A DNA stretch of 64,000 nucleotides from CBDDIP01 sp965229005 (GTDB lineage: Bacteria; Actinomycetota; Acidimicrobiia; Acidimicrobiales; Ilumatobacteraceae), in NCBI GenBank assembly GCA_965229005.1, contig CBDDIP010000001.1, positions 682,001 through 746,000 of the forward strand, written 5' to 3'. The position numbers and the translations under genes are program-made. The notes under the pieces were generated by a model. The model had not been told where the DNA came from. It worked only from the letters and a program-made list of their open reading frames with translations, and made no database searches. Below, one piece after another: positions 32,899 to 41,076 of the stretch; positions within the stretch are counted from its first letter, which is position 1; the number at the start of each line of letters is the position of its first letter.

Positions 32899-34985
32899 GC
32901 GGTCACCGTCTCATCGGCCGGGGCGTCGTCGGTCGCCGGCGCGGACGCCGCCTTCGGTGCGGGCGGATCGGCTGCGGCGACCTGCGTGACGTCGGCGTGC
33001 ACCTTCTGCCGCGTCAACAGGCGAACGACCACGTCGCGCAGCGTCACCCACAGGCTGCCGAGACCACCGGGCAGGATCAGCAGCACCAGGAGCACACCGA
33101 ACCCGGTCGACAGCAGCTGCCACTCCTGCGTGGGGACGAACCACTGCGTGCCGCGAAGGTAGAGCGCGCCGAGGAACGCGCCGAACAGCGAGCCGAGCCC
33201 GCCGAGCACGGCGCTGATGAACACCCCGAGGCTCGCGCCGGCGCCGAAGCTGGCACCACTGAAGCTGCGGTTGCCGTGGGCGTACAGGGCTCCGGCGACC
33301 CCGGCGATCACGCCGCTGATGACGAAGGCGGTCAGCTTGGCGCGCACCACCGCGACCGAGAAGCTCTGCGCGGCGCGCTCGTTCTCTCGGATCGCGACGA
33401 TCACCCGACCGGTCCGCGACCGGCGGATGCCGCGCACGGCGAGGAAGACGAGCGCGAGCACGACCACGGAGTAGGCGTAGTACTGGGTCGGCGAATCGAT
33501 GGAGATCTTGCCGAACAGCGGCGGCCGTTCGAAGCGCTGCTCGCGTTTGGGGAACCAGCCGAAGAACTGATCGTTCAGCAGCCAGTACTCGCAGGCGAGC
33601 GCCAGGGCGAACGTCGTCACGGCGAGGTACAGCCCACGGAGTCGCAGCGCTGGCACGCCGACCGCGAACGCGGCGAGACCACCCGCAACGCCACCGATGA
33701 GGAGCGCGAGCGTCAGGTCGACGTTCCAGCGAGACGTGACCGCCGCGCTCGCCGCGGCGCCGATGCCGACGATGGCCATCTGCCCGAGCGAGATCTGCCC
33801 GGCCCAACCGGTGAGCACCACCAGCGACAGCCCGATGATGACGAAGGCGATCAGCGCTGCGGCCTTGGTCAGGTTGCCGGGCCCGAGGAACCTCGGCAGG
33901 AGGATCACCGCCATGCACGCCAAGGCGATCGCCGTCCACTTCGCCGTCACCACCGACGGGTGAGAGGCCAGGTGCCGGGGCAGCGGTCGCACCTCTTCGG
34001 CACCTCGCCACGAGCTCGACGCGTCGACGTCGCGCCGCGACGTCGACGACCGCTGGGCCAGCAGGCAGACGAACATCGCCGCCGCCATGATCGGGTAGGC
34101 GAGGTACGGCGAGTCGGCGTTGAACTGCACGCCGAACTCGAGCACCCCGAGCGAGATGGCAGCGAAGAAGATGGTCGGCAGCCGCTCCAGTCGACCGATC
34201 ACGAGCGCGGCGAGCGCCTTCAGCAGCTCGGGCAGACCCGCTGCGTAGCCGAGCGGCACACCGGTGATCCCGCTGCGCAGGAAGAGGGCGACGAACGACA
34301 GCGTCGTGGCCAGCGTCCACACGACGGTGTTCAGCCGGGCCACCGGGATGCCGAGCATCGAGGCCCGTTCGCTGCGCTCGGCACTGGCGCGGATGGCGGT
34401 ACCGAGCCGGCTCGCAGTGAGGAACCAGACGACGGCGAAGATGGCCACCGGAGCAACCATCAGCGCGATGAGGTCGTTGCCGTTGAGGATCACGCTGCCG
34501 ACGGTGAGCTTCCAGTCGACGGGCGAGGGGATGCGCTTGCTGGCCAGGTTGTTGCCCCACCAGCGGGGGACGAGGATGCCGAGCACGACGAGGAGCTGGC
34601 TGATGCCGAGCGTTGCCACCGTGACGACGAGCCGCGGCGCGTTGCGGAAGCGGCGGATGAGGAAGAATTCGACCACGACGCCGAGGACGACCGCGAGCAC
34701 CAGACCGCCGGCGAGCCCGAGCAGGTACGGCCACCCCCAGAAGAGGATGAACGCGGCACCGAACGTCGTCGGCACGGTGCCCAGGTCGGCCTGGGCGAAG
34801 TTGACCACGCGGTTGGCGCGGTAGATCAGCGCCATCCCGATGGCGAGCATCGCGCCCAGCAGACCGAGCACCAAGCCGCGCAACCACAGGCCGGCGGGCA
34901 TCCCGTAGAAGACGAGCTGCAGCACGAGCAATCCGACGATCGTCGACGCGGCGACGACCCACGTGGCATCCGGCCGCCACTTCAT
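32895..34985 (-). CDS. LivH-LivM fused branched-chain-type ABC permease
   Basis: The protein has 696 residues from the ATG at 34985. Residues 1-310 are LivH-like (GAMLAIGMALIYRANRVVNF with AQADLG) and 340-660 LivM-like (LTGWAGQISLGQMAIVGIGA; LRGLYLAVTTFALALACEYW; GRVIVAIRENERAAQSFSVA). Together there are about 18 hydrophobic segments, and the Ala/Pro-rich C terminus (about 665-696) is cytoplasmic. As one chain it would give the whole membrane part of an importer. The companion ATPase LivG is not present in this window, and LivF is truncated. Confidence 0.88.
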   Translation of the reverse strand: MKWRPDATWVVAASTIVGLLVLQLVFYGMPAGLWLRGLVLGLLGAMLAIGMALIYRANRVVNFAQADLGTVPTTFGAAFILFWGWPYLLGLAGGLVLAVVLGVVVEFFLIRRFRNAPRLVVTVATLGISQLLVVLGILVPRWWGNNLASKRIPSPVDWKLTVGSVILNGNDLIALMVAPVAIFAVVWFLTASRLGTAIRASAERSERASMLGIPVARLNTVVWTLATTLSFVALFLRSGITGVPLGYAAGLPELLKALAALVIGRLERLPTIFFAAISLGVLEFGVQFNADSPYLAYPIMAAAMFVCLLAQRSSTSRRDVDASSSWRGAEEVRPLPRHLASHPSVVTAKWTAIALACMAVILLPRFLGPGNLTKAAALIAFVIIGLSLVVLTGWAGQISLGQMAIVGIGAAASAAVTSRWNVDLTLALLIGGVAGGLAAFAVGVPALRLRGLYLAVTTFALALACEYWLLNDQFFGWFPKREQRFERPPLFGKISIDSPTQYYAYSVVVLALVFLAVRGIRRSRTGRVIVAIRENERAAQSFSVAVVRAKLTAFVISGVIAGVAGALYAHGNRSFSGASFGAGASLGVFISAVLGGLGSLFGAFLGALYLRGTQWFVPTQEWQLLSTGFGVLLVLLILPGGLGSLWVTLRDVVVRLLTRQKVHADVTQVAAADPPAPKAASAPATDDAPADETVTA

Positions 34986-35043
34986 CGATCGATGACGCCC
35001 TCGAAGAAGGAGCGTCGCCCCCCAGCGCTGCACGCCGTGAACG

Positions 35044-35049
35044 TAGCCT
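35044..35049 (+). promoter_or_regulatory. Predicted -10 element (TAGCCT), leaderless
   Basis: TAGCCT plus six bases precede the GTG start of the NADH dehydrogenase gene at 35056. Confidence 0.5.
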
Positions 35050-35055
35050 GACGGA

Positions 35056-36306
35056 GTGGGACCGCATCGTGTCGTGGTGATCGGGGCCGGATTCGGCGGG
35101 TTGGCGGTGGCCCGCGGATTGCGCCGCGCCGCCGTCGAGATCGTGCTCGTCGACGCCAACAACTTTCACACGTTCCAGCCGCTGCTCTACCAGGTGGCCA
35201 CGGCCGGGTTGGACAGCGACGACGTCGCCTACGCCGTTCGCGGCATCTTCCGCCGGCAGCGCAACGTGTCGGTTCGGATGGCGCGCGTCACCGACGTCGA
35301 CATCGCGTCACGACTCGTGCACACCGACCGCGGCACGCCACTCCCCTACGACACGCTCGTCATCGCTGCCGGTGCGGTCAGCAACTCGTTCGGCACGCCC
35401 GGCGTCGACGAGCACGCCTTCACGCTGAAGTCCGTCCACGACGCCGTCCGCCTTCGCGAGCACGTGCTGGCTCGCTTCGAGTCGGCGGTCACCGATCCGA
35501 CGGAGGTCGCTGCCGGAGCGTTGAACATCGTCGTGTGCGGCGGCGGGCCGACCGGCGTGGAGATGTCCGGCGGGATGATGGAGCTGTTCCAGCGCGTGCT
35601 GGCAAAGGACTTCCCACAGCTGCCGGTGTCGTCCGCGCGCGTGGTGCTCGTCGAGGCGGCACCGCGGCTGCTCGGTGCCTTCAGCGAGGAGAGCGGCAAC
35701 CGGGCGCGGAGCACGCTGACCCAACGGGGCGTCGAGGTGATCACCGGCACCGGCGTCGCCTCGGTCGAGCCCGAGGGTGTGCACCTCGCCGACGGAACGT
35801 TCATCCCGTCGCGCACCGTGGTCTGGGCTGCCGGCGTGAAGGCCAGCCCGCTCGCGGCCGCCGTCGCCGCCCACGGCATCGAGCTCGGTCGCGGCGGGCG
35901 CATCGTCGTCGGGCCGGATCTTGCGGTGCCCGCGCACCCAGAGGTGTTCGCCATCGGCGACATCGCCATCGACCCCGCCGAGCCGCTGCCACAGGTGGCG
36001 CAACCGGCGATCCAGGGCGGACGGTTCGTGGCCCGCCAGGTCACCCGTCGGTTGGTCGGCCAGCCGGCCGAGACGTTTCGGTACCACGACAAGGGTTCGA
36101 TGGCCACGATCGGTCGCCTCGACGCCGTCACCGACTTCCCCAGCGGCCGCCACCTCCATGGCCCGATCGGCTGGTTGGCGTGGCTCGGACTGCACCTCGT
36201 GTACCTGATCGGGTTCCGCAACAGGGCCAACGTGATCGTCAACTGGGCGTGGAACTACATCACCTACGACCGGGGCGCCCGGCTCCTGGCCGAGCCCGAG
36301 ACCTGA
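35056..36306 (+). CDS. Type II NADH dehydrogenase (NDH-2)
   Basis: The protein has 416 residues and oxidises NADH with quinone without pumping protons. FAD fold VVVIGAGFGGLAVARGLRRA; FQPLLYQVATAGLDSDDVAY is the NDH-2 hallmark near residue 40; the NADH fold is IVVCGGGPTGVEMSGGM. VFAIGDIAI and PQVAQPAIQGGRFVARQV follow, and the C-terminal membrane-contacting helices are LGLHLVYLIGFRNRANVIVN plus WAWNYITYDRGARL. GTG start with a -10 box six bases upstream. Alternative names are Ndh and FAD-dependent pyridine nucleotide oxidoreductase. Confidence 0.93.
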   Translation: MGPHRVVVIGAGFGGLAVARGLRRAAVEIVLVDANNFHTFQPLLYQVATAGLDSDDVAYAVRGIFRRQRNVSVRMARVTDVDIASRLVHTDRGTPLPYDTLVIAAGAVSNSFGTPGVDEHAFTLKSVHDAVRLREHVLARFESAVTDPTEVAAGALNIVVCGGGPTGVEMSGGMMELFQRVLAKDFPQLPVSSARVVLVEAAPRLLGAFSEESGNRARSTLTQRGVEVITGTGVASVEPEGVHLADGTFIPSRTVVWAAGVKASPLAAAVAAHGIELGRGGRIVVGPDLAVPAHPEVFAIGDIAIDPAEPLPQVAQPAIQGGRFVARQVTRRLVGQPAETFRYHDKGSMATIGRLDAVTDFPSGRHLHGPIGWLAWLGLHLVYLIGFRNRANVIVNWAWNYITYDRGARLLAEPET

Positions 36307-36311
36307 CGGGC

Positions 36312-36317
36312 TACCGT
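36312..36317 (+). promoter_or_regulatory. Predicted -10 element (TACCGT), leaderless
   Basis: TACCGT followed by seven bases and the GTG at 36325 of the SRPBCC gene. Confidence 0.5.
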
Positions 36318-36324
36318 CACCCGC

Positions 36325-36720
36325 GTGGGCAGCATCCGACGACACGTCATGATCGATCGACCTCCGGACGAGGTGTGGGCGTTGGTCGGCGATCCCGCCC
36401 GGCTGAACGAGTGGTTCCCGATCACCGGGTGCCGGGTCGATCTCACCGTCGAGCCGCGCAAGCGCTGGGTGGACCTCGCGTCCGGCGTCACGTTCGAGGA
36501 GGACATCGTCACCCTCGACGACGAGCTGCGCCGGTTCCAGTACCGCATCACCAGCAACCCGCTGATCACCCACCACCTCGGCACAGTCGACGTCCTCGAC
36601 GACGGGCGCGGCGGCTCGGTGGTCGTCTACTCCACGGACTGCACGCCCGACGTCTTCGCCCTGCTCATCGGCGGCGCCGCAGGCGAGGGCCTGGAGCATC
36701 TGTCGGAGGTGTTCGTCTGA
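36325..36720 (+). CDS. SRPBCC family protein
   Basis: A 131-residue single-domain protein: RRHVMIDRPPDEVWALVGDP at the start, LNEWFPI near residue 35, and a C-terminal helix AAGEGLEHLSEVFV. This is the polyketide cyclase/START-like SRPBCC fold that binds hydrophobic ligands. It has no distinguishing catalytic motif. Its stop overlaps the sulfatase start (TGATG), so the two are probably expressed together. Confidence 0.85.
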   Translation: MGSIRRHVMIDRPPDEVWALVGDPARLNEWFPITGCRVDLTVEPRKRWVDLASGVTFEEDIVTLDDELRRFQYRITSNPLITHHLGTVDVLDDGRGGSVVVYSTDCTPDVFALLIGGAAGEGLEHLSEVFV

Positions 36721-38288
36721 TGGGCCGCAAGATCCTCTTCATCACCACCGACCAGGAGCGCTTCGACTCGTTGGGGTGCAACGGCGGCACGGTCGCCCGC
36801 ACGCCGAACATCGACGCGCTCGCAGCCAGCGGCATCAACTTCACGAGGGCGCATCCGCAGAGCGTGGTGTGCATGCCCAGCCGCTCGACGATGATCACCG
36901 GCCAGCACGTCGCTTCACACGGCGTGTGGATGAACGGTGTCGCCTTGCCGGTCGACGCGCCGAGCGCGGCCATGACGTTGTGGGAAGCCGGCTACCGAAC
37001 GGCGCTCGTGGGCAAGGCGCACTTCGAGCCGTTCCTCGACCCGTTCGTGCGCTTCGTCGAGAACAGCCTGTCGCGCAACGGCACCACGGCCGCATCGCAC
37101 CCGGGTCCGGACGGCGAGCCGGTGCCGCACCGCGGGCTGGAGCACATGGAGTTCGCCACGCACAACCCGCAGGGCCCATTGCACTACGCGCAGTGGATGC
37201 GCGAGAACCACCCGGAAGCCATCGGCGGGTTCTTCCCCGTGCTCGACATGGAGCTCAACGTCAACGCTGCCGGTGGTGGCGACACCGGCGCGCCACAGGT
37301 GCAGCTGAACGGGGTGCCGCGCGAGTGGTACCACACCGATTGGGTGGCCGACCGAACGATCGGCTGGCTCGACTCGCTGCCCGCCGACAGCGACTGGTTC
37401 TGCTGGATGAGCTTCCCCGATCCGCACCACCCGTGGGATCCGCCGTCGTCGGAGCGGTCGCGCGTCGATAGGCGCGACCTCGACCTGCCGGCCGGCTATC
37501 CGCAGGACCGCGCCGAGCGCGAGGCGATCCTCGACGGCAAGCCGCGCCACTGGAAGGCGTGGTACGACGGCTCGTTCGTCAGCAACTACGAGGCACCGGC
37601 GAAGTGGGTCCCGGCCACGCTCACCGACGATCAGGTCCGCGAGGTCAACGCGCTCACCCACATCGAGAACGAGCTCATCGACGAAGCGGTCGGCCGCGTG
37701 CTCGCAGCGGTGGAGCGACGCGGTTGGGGGCAGGACACCGACATCATCTTCACCACCGATCACGGCGAGCTGCAGGGCGACTTCGGCCTGCTGTTCAAGG
37801 GCCCGTACCACGTCGACGCGCTGATGCGGCTGCCGATGATCTGGCGCCCTGCGCCGTCCGCTGGTGTCGCGCCCTCGGTTGTCGATCGTCCCGTCGGGCA
37901 CGTCAACCTGGCCGCCACGTTCGCCTCGATCGCCGGCCTGCCGCAGCCCGGCTACGCAGAAGGTCCGCGTCTGCCGACCAGCAACGAGGACGCCGACGCA
38001 CTCGGGCACGAGCGGGTGATGACCGAGTGGGACAGCTCGCTGTTCGGCAAGATCGTCCACCTGCGCACCATCTGCCGCGACGGCTGGGTGGCCACCACGT
38101 GCCTGCCGGGCAGCAAGCACGACGGCACCGAGGGCGAGCTCTACTCGCTGGCCGACGACCCGCTGCAGCGCGTCAACCGCTGGGACGATCCGGCCGTGCG
38201 CTCGGTGCGCGACGAACTGCTCGCCGACCTGTGGGCATCTCTGCCCGAACAACGCCTTCCGCTGCGCCCGCTCGAAGCCCCCGTCTGA
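36720..38288 (+). CDS. Sulfatase (alkaline phosphatase superfamily)
   Basis: The protein has 522 residues. The metal ligands start with ILFITTDQERFDSLGC (Asp11). The formylglycine signature is VVCMPSRSTMITGQ, with Cys51 to be converted by a formylglycine-generating enzyme (C-x-P-S-R form). Further active-site elements are GKAHFEPF, FPDPHHPWDPP and IIFTTDHGELQGD, where an Asp-His pair completes the metal site. No signal peptide, so it appears cytoplasmic. Substrate class (aryl or carbohydrate sulfate or a phosphonate ester) is undetermined. Confidence 0.9.
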   Translation: MGRKILFITTDQERFDSLGCNGGTVARTPNIDALAASGINFTRAHPQSVVCMPSRSTMITGQHVASHGVWMNGVALPVDAPSAAMTLWEAGYRTALVGKAHFEPFLDPFVRFVENSLSRNGTTAASHPGPDGEPVPHRGLEHMEFATHNPQGPLHYAQWMRENHPEAIGGFFPVLDMELNVNAAGGGDTGAPQVQLNGVPREWYHTDWVADRTIGWLDSLPADSDWFCWMSFPDPHHPWDPPSSERSRVDRRDLDLPAGYPQDRAEREAILDGKPRHWKAWYDGSFVSNYEAPAKWVPATLTDDQVREVNALTHIENELIDEAVGRVLAAVERRGWGQDTDIIFTTDHGELQGDFGLLFKGPYHVDALMRLPMIWRPAPSAGVAPSVVDRPVGHVNLAATFASIAGLPQPGYAEGPRLPTSNEDADALGHERVMTEWDSSLFGKIVHLRTICRDGWVATTCLPGSKHDGTEGELYSLADDPLQRVNRWDDPAVRSVRDELLADLWASLPEQRLPLRPLEAPV

Positions 38289-38292
38289 CCCC

Positions 38293-39303
38293 TCAGCCGG
38301 GCAGGGCAGGGACCTGCTGGGTGATGCAGTGGATGCCGCCGCCGCCGATGGCCAGGATGCGGCCGACGTCGAGCGGGATCGTCTCCCGGCCGGGGTACTG
38401 CTCGGCGATGATCGCCACCATGTCGGCGTCGGCTGCGTGGCCGCACACCGGCACCACGACCACACCGTTGCCCACGTAGTAGTTGAGGTACGGCACCGCG
38501 GCGCGCCGCCCGTCGTGCTCGATGAACGGCAGCACCGGCACCTCGACGACCTCGATCGGCTCGCCGCGACCATCGATGGCGCCCTTGGCGACGCGGCGGT
38601 TGACGTCCATGCGCAGCCAGTCGGCCTCGTCGCTGTCGTCGCAGCCCTGCACGACCAGCAGACCGGGACGAGCGAAGGCGGCGACGTTGTCGACGTGGCC
38701 GTCGGTGTCGTCGTCGAGCGCGAGCCCGTGCGGCAGCCAGAGGACCACCGACACGCCGAGGTGCTCGCGCAGCTGCGCCTCGATGTCACGCTGGGTCATG
38801 CCCGGGTTGCGGTTCGGGTGCATCAGGCACTGCACGGTGGTGGCAACGGTGCCGGCTCCGTCGACGGTGATCGAGCCGCCCTCGAACACCATCTCGACGT
38901 GCTTCGTCTCGTGCGCTTCGTGGTCGGCGAAGCGCTGGGCGATCGCCGCATCGTCGGCCCACGGTGCGAACTTCTCGCCCCAGGAGTTGAACGTCCAGTC
39001 GAGGGCGACGCGACGCTGCGAGTCGAGCACGTAGATCGGGCCGGTGTCGCGGAACCACGAGTCGTCGATCGGCAGCTCGACCACGTCGACACCGCCACCG
39101 CACAGCTCGGCGGCGTGCTCTCCCGCGCCCGGCTTGGCGATCATCGTCACCGGCTCGAAGCGAGCGACGGTGCGTGCCAGCTCGGCGTGCGCTTGCTGCG
39201 CTTCGGCCAGCAACGACCCGGCGTAGATCTCGTCGCGACACGGGAAGCACAGCACCGTGCGCTCGTGCGGCGCGAACTCGCCGGGCATGCGCAGGCCGGT
39301 CAT
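38293..39303 (-). CDS. aguA: Agmatine deiminase
   Basis: The protein (336 residues) converts agmatine to N-carbamoylputrescine. Pentein-fold marks are PGEFAPHERTVLCFPCRDEI at the start, DDSWFRDTGPIYVLD, FEGGSITVDGAGT, LDDDTDGHVDNVAAF with the catalytic Asp/His, and the nucleophilic Cys at about 326 in GGGGIHCITQQ. ATG start at 39303 overlaps the stop of the upstream amidase gene (ATGA). Together they give the two-step route from agmatine to putrescine; no arginine decarboxylase is in the window. Confidence 0.93.
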   Translation of the reverse strand: MTGLRMPGEFAPHERTVLCFPCRDEIYAGSLLAEAQQAHAELARTVARFEPVTMIAKPGAGEHAAELCGGGVDVVELPIDDSWFRDTGPIYVLDSQRRVALDWTFNSWGEKFAPWADDAAIAQRFADHEAHETKHVEMVFEGGSITVDGAGTVATTVQCLMHPNRNPGMTQRDIEAQLREHLGVSVVLWLPHGLALDDDTDGHVDNVAAFARPGLLVVQGCDDSDEADWLRMDVNRRVAKGAIDGRGEPIEVVEVPVLPFIEHDGRRAAVPYLNYYVGNGVVVVPVCGHAADADMVAIIAEQYPGRETIPLDVGRILAIGGGGIHCITQQVPALPG

Positions 39304-40196
39304 GAACGTCGGCCGGTGGCGCCGTCGAGGGTGGCGATCGGGCCGTACAGATCGGGGCGGCGGTCGCGGAACAGGCCCCACGCCTGGCGCGTCAGTCGCA
39401 ACGCCTCGAGATCGAAGGTCGCCGTCAGCACCGCCTCGTGCACACGATCGGCTTCGGCCACCTTCGCGCCCGTGTTGTCGGCGATGAACGACGATCCGTA
39501 GAACGTGATCTCACGGCGGTCGCCGTTCGCTGCCGCGACACCGACCTCACGGCCGATGCGGTTCGATGCGATCAGCGGCATCAGGTTGGCACCGGCGTGG
39601 CCCTGCATCACCCGCTGCCAGTGACCGCTCGAATCCCAGCTCGGGTCGGGCGGCTCGCTGCCGATCGCCGTCGGGTAGAAGAGCAGCTCGGCACCGAGCA
39701 GGGCCATGCAGCGTGCACCCTCCGGGAACCACTGGTCCCAGCAGATGCCGACGCCGATGGTGGCGAAGCGGGTGGCCCACACGCGGAAGCCGGTGTCGCC
39801 GGGGTTGAAGTAGTACTTCTCGGTGTAGCCGGGCCCGTCGGGGATGTGGCTCTTGCGGTAGGTGCCGAGCACGGCGCCGTCGGCGTCGACGATGACGACG
39901 GTGTTGAACGTCGCCTGCCCGGCTTGCTCGTACACGCTCAATGGCAGCACCACACCGAGCTCGGCAGCGATCGCGCGGAAGTGCGCCACCGTCGGGTGAT
40001 CGTCGAGCGGCAGGGCTCGGGCGAAGTGCTCCGGCAGCTGATCGATGCAGAAGTACGGGCCCTCGAACAGCTCGGGGATGAGGATGATCTGTGCGCCCTG
40101 CGCCGCCGCCTCACGGACCAGGTGTTCGGCTGTGGCCACGTTCTCCGCCACCGACTCGCTCATCGACATCTGCAGCGCGGCAACGGTGACGGCCAT
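39300..40196 (-). CDS. aguB: N-carbamoylputrescine amidase
   Basis: A nitrilase-superfamily enzyme (298 residues) releasing putrescine, CO2 and ammonia. The catalytic triad is Glu42 (IPELFEGPYFC), Lys115 (YRKSHIPDGPGYTEKYYF) and Cys152 (GICWDQWFPEGAR). The ELFEGPYF and CWDQWFPE blocks are specific to AguB. The ATG at 40196 has TAGAGT seven bases upstream. It is the first gene of the aguB-aguA operon. Confidence 0.94.
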   Translation of the reverse strand: MAVTVAALQMSMSESVAENVATAEHLVREAAAQGAQIILIPELFEGPYFCIDQLPEHFARALPLDDHPTVAHFRAIAAELGVVLPLSVYEQAGQATFNTVVIVDADGAVLGTYRKSHIPDGPGYTEKYYFNPGDTGFRVWATRFATIGVGICWDQWFPEGARCMALLGAELLFYPTAIGSEPPDPSWDSSGHWQRVMQGHAGANLMPLIASNRIGREVGVAAANGDRREITFYGSSFIADNTGAKVAEADRVHEAVLTATFDLEALRLTRQAWGLFRDRRPDLYGPIATLDGATGRRS

Positions 40197-40203
40197 GCCG
40201 AGC

Positions 40204-40209
40204 ACTCTA
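40204..40209 (-). promoter_or_regulatory. Predicted -10 element (TAGAGT) of aguBA
   Basis: On the minus strand TAGAGT lies seven bases before the aguB ATG. It is only nine bases from the divergent -10 box of the YihY gene, so the two promoters overlap. Confidence 0.5.
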
Positions 40210-40218
40210 GGGCCGGTC

Positions 40219-40224
40219 TATGGT
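40219..40224 (+). promoter_or_regulatory. Predicted -10 element (TATGGT) of the YihY gene
   Basis: TATGGT followed by nine bases and the ATG at 40234. The -35 region would fall inside the start of aguB, so simultaneous use with the aguB promoter is unlikely. Confidence 0.4.
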
Positions 40225-40233
40225 GCTCGATCG

Positions 40234-41070
40234 ATGGCCAGCGCACCGTGGACCGAGCAGCGTCGCGTGCTCGAGATCCGCAGGCGGTGGCACGTCGCCG
40301 ACGTGACCGTGCGAGTGCTCGAAGGCTTTCGCGAACACCGCTCGGGGCGCAACGCCGCGGTCATCGCCTACTACGGGTTCCTGTCGATCTTCCCGTTGAT
40401 GCTCGCGCTGACGACGATCCTCGGGTTCGTGCTGGAGGGCCATCCGGCGCTGCGCCAGGACATCATCGACTCGGCCGTGTCGCGCATCCCGATCATCGGT
40501 CAGCAGATCGCCGACGACCCGTCGAAGTTGAAGGGCAGCCTGGTCGCGCTCGTGGTCGGGTTGCTCACCACGTTGTGGGCGGGCATGCGGGCGTTCGTGG
40601 GGGTGCAATCGGCGCTCGACGACGTCGCCGAGGTGCCGCTGGACGGTCGGCCGAACGTGGCCAAGAAGCGCCTCCACGCGTTGGAGGGCATCGCCATCGT
40701 CGGCGTCGCCCAGATCGGCACGGCGATCCTGCACAGCCTCGTCGGCGTCGACTCGGTGAACCTGTTCGAAGGCGCGCTGCTGATCGTTGCGGCCGCCGTG
40801 ATCAACGTGCTCGTGCTGGCGTTGATCTATCGCTGGTTGTGCAGCCGACCGCTCTCGCTGCATGCCACCTGGCCGGGCGCGCTGCTCGCCGGTGCCCTCT
40901 TCACGGTGCTGCAGCTGATCGGCGTGCGCCTCGTCGGCCGCGCCGTCGCCAACGCCTCACCGGTCTACGGCACGTTCGCCAGCGTCATCGCCTTGCTCAG
41001 CTGGCTCAGCCTCCACGCCAACGTCACGCTCCTCGGCGCCGAGCTCAACCGCGTCGTCGACCGCGACTGA
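40234..41070 (+). CDS. YihY/UPF0761 family membrane protein
   Basis: The protein has 278 residues and six hydrophobic segments. The N-terminal NAAVIAYYGFLSIFPLMLAL is the YihY/BrkB signature; later LWAGMRAFVGVQSALDDVAE and YGTFASVIALLSWLSLHANV, followed by TLLGAELN, are also characteristic. Once called ribonuclease BN, the family is now regarded as a membrane protein of unclear role. The stop lies 6 bp from the convergent GH3 stop. Confidence 0.92.
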   Translation: MASAPWTEQRRVLEIRRRWHVADVTVRVLEGFREHRSGRNAAVIAYYGFLSIFPLMLALTTILGFVLEGHPALRQDIIDSAVSRIPIIGQQIADDPSKLKGSLVALVVGLLTTLWAGMRAFVGVQSALDDVAEVPLDGRPNVAKKRLHALEGIAIVGVAQIGTAILHSLVGVDSVNLFEGALLIVAAAVINVLVLALIYRWLCSRPLSLHATWPGALLAGALFTVLQLIGVRLVGRAVANASPVYGTFASVIALLSWLSLHANVTLLGAELNRVVDRD

Positions 41071-41076
41071 GCCGGG

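Noticed and set aside
32997..35051. A 684-codon open frame on the plus strand opposite the LivH-LivM gene
   Set aside because: Low-complexity Arg/Glu/Gln-rich translation with no recognisable motif, while the other strand encodes the permease.
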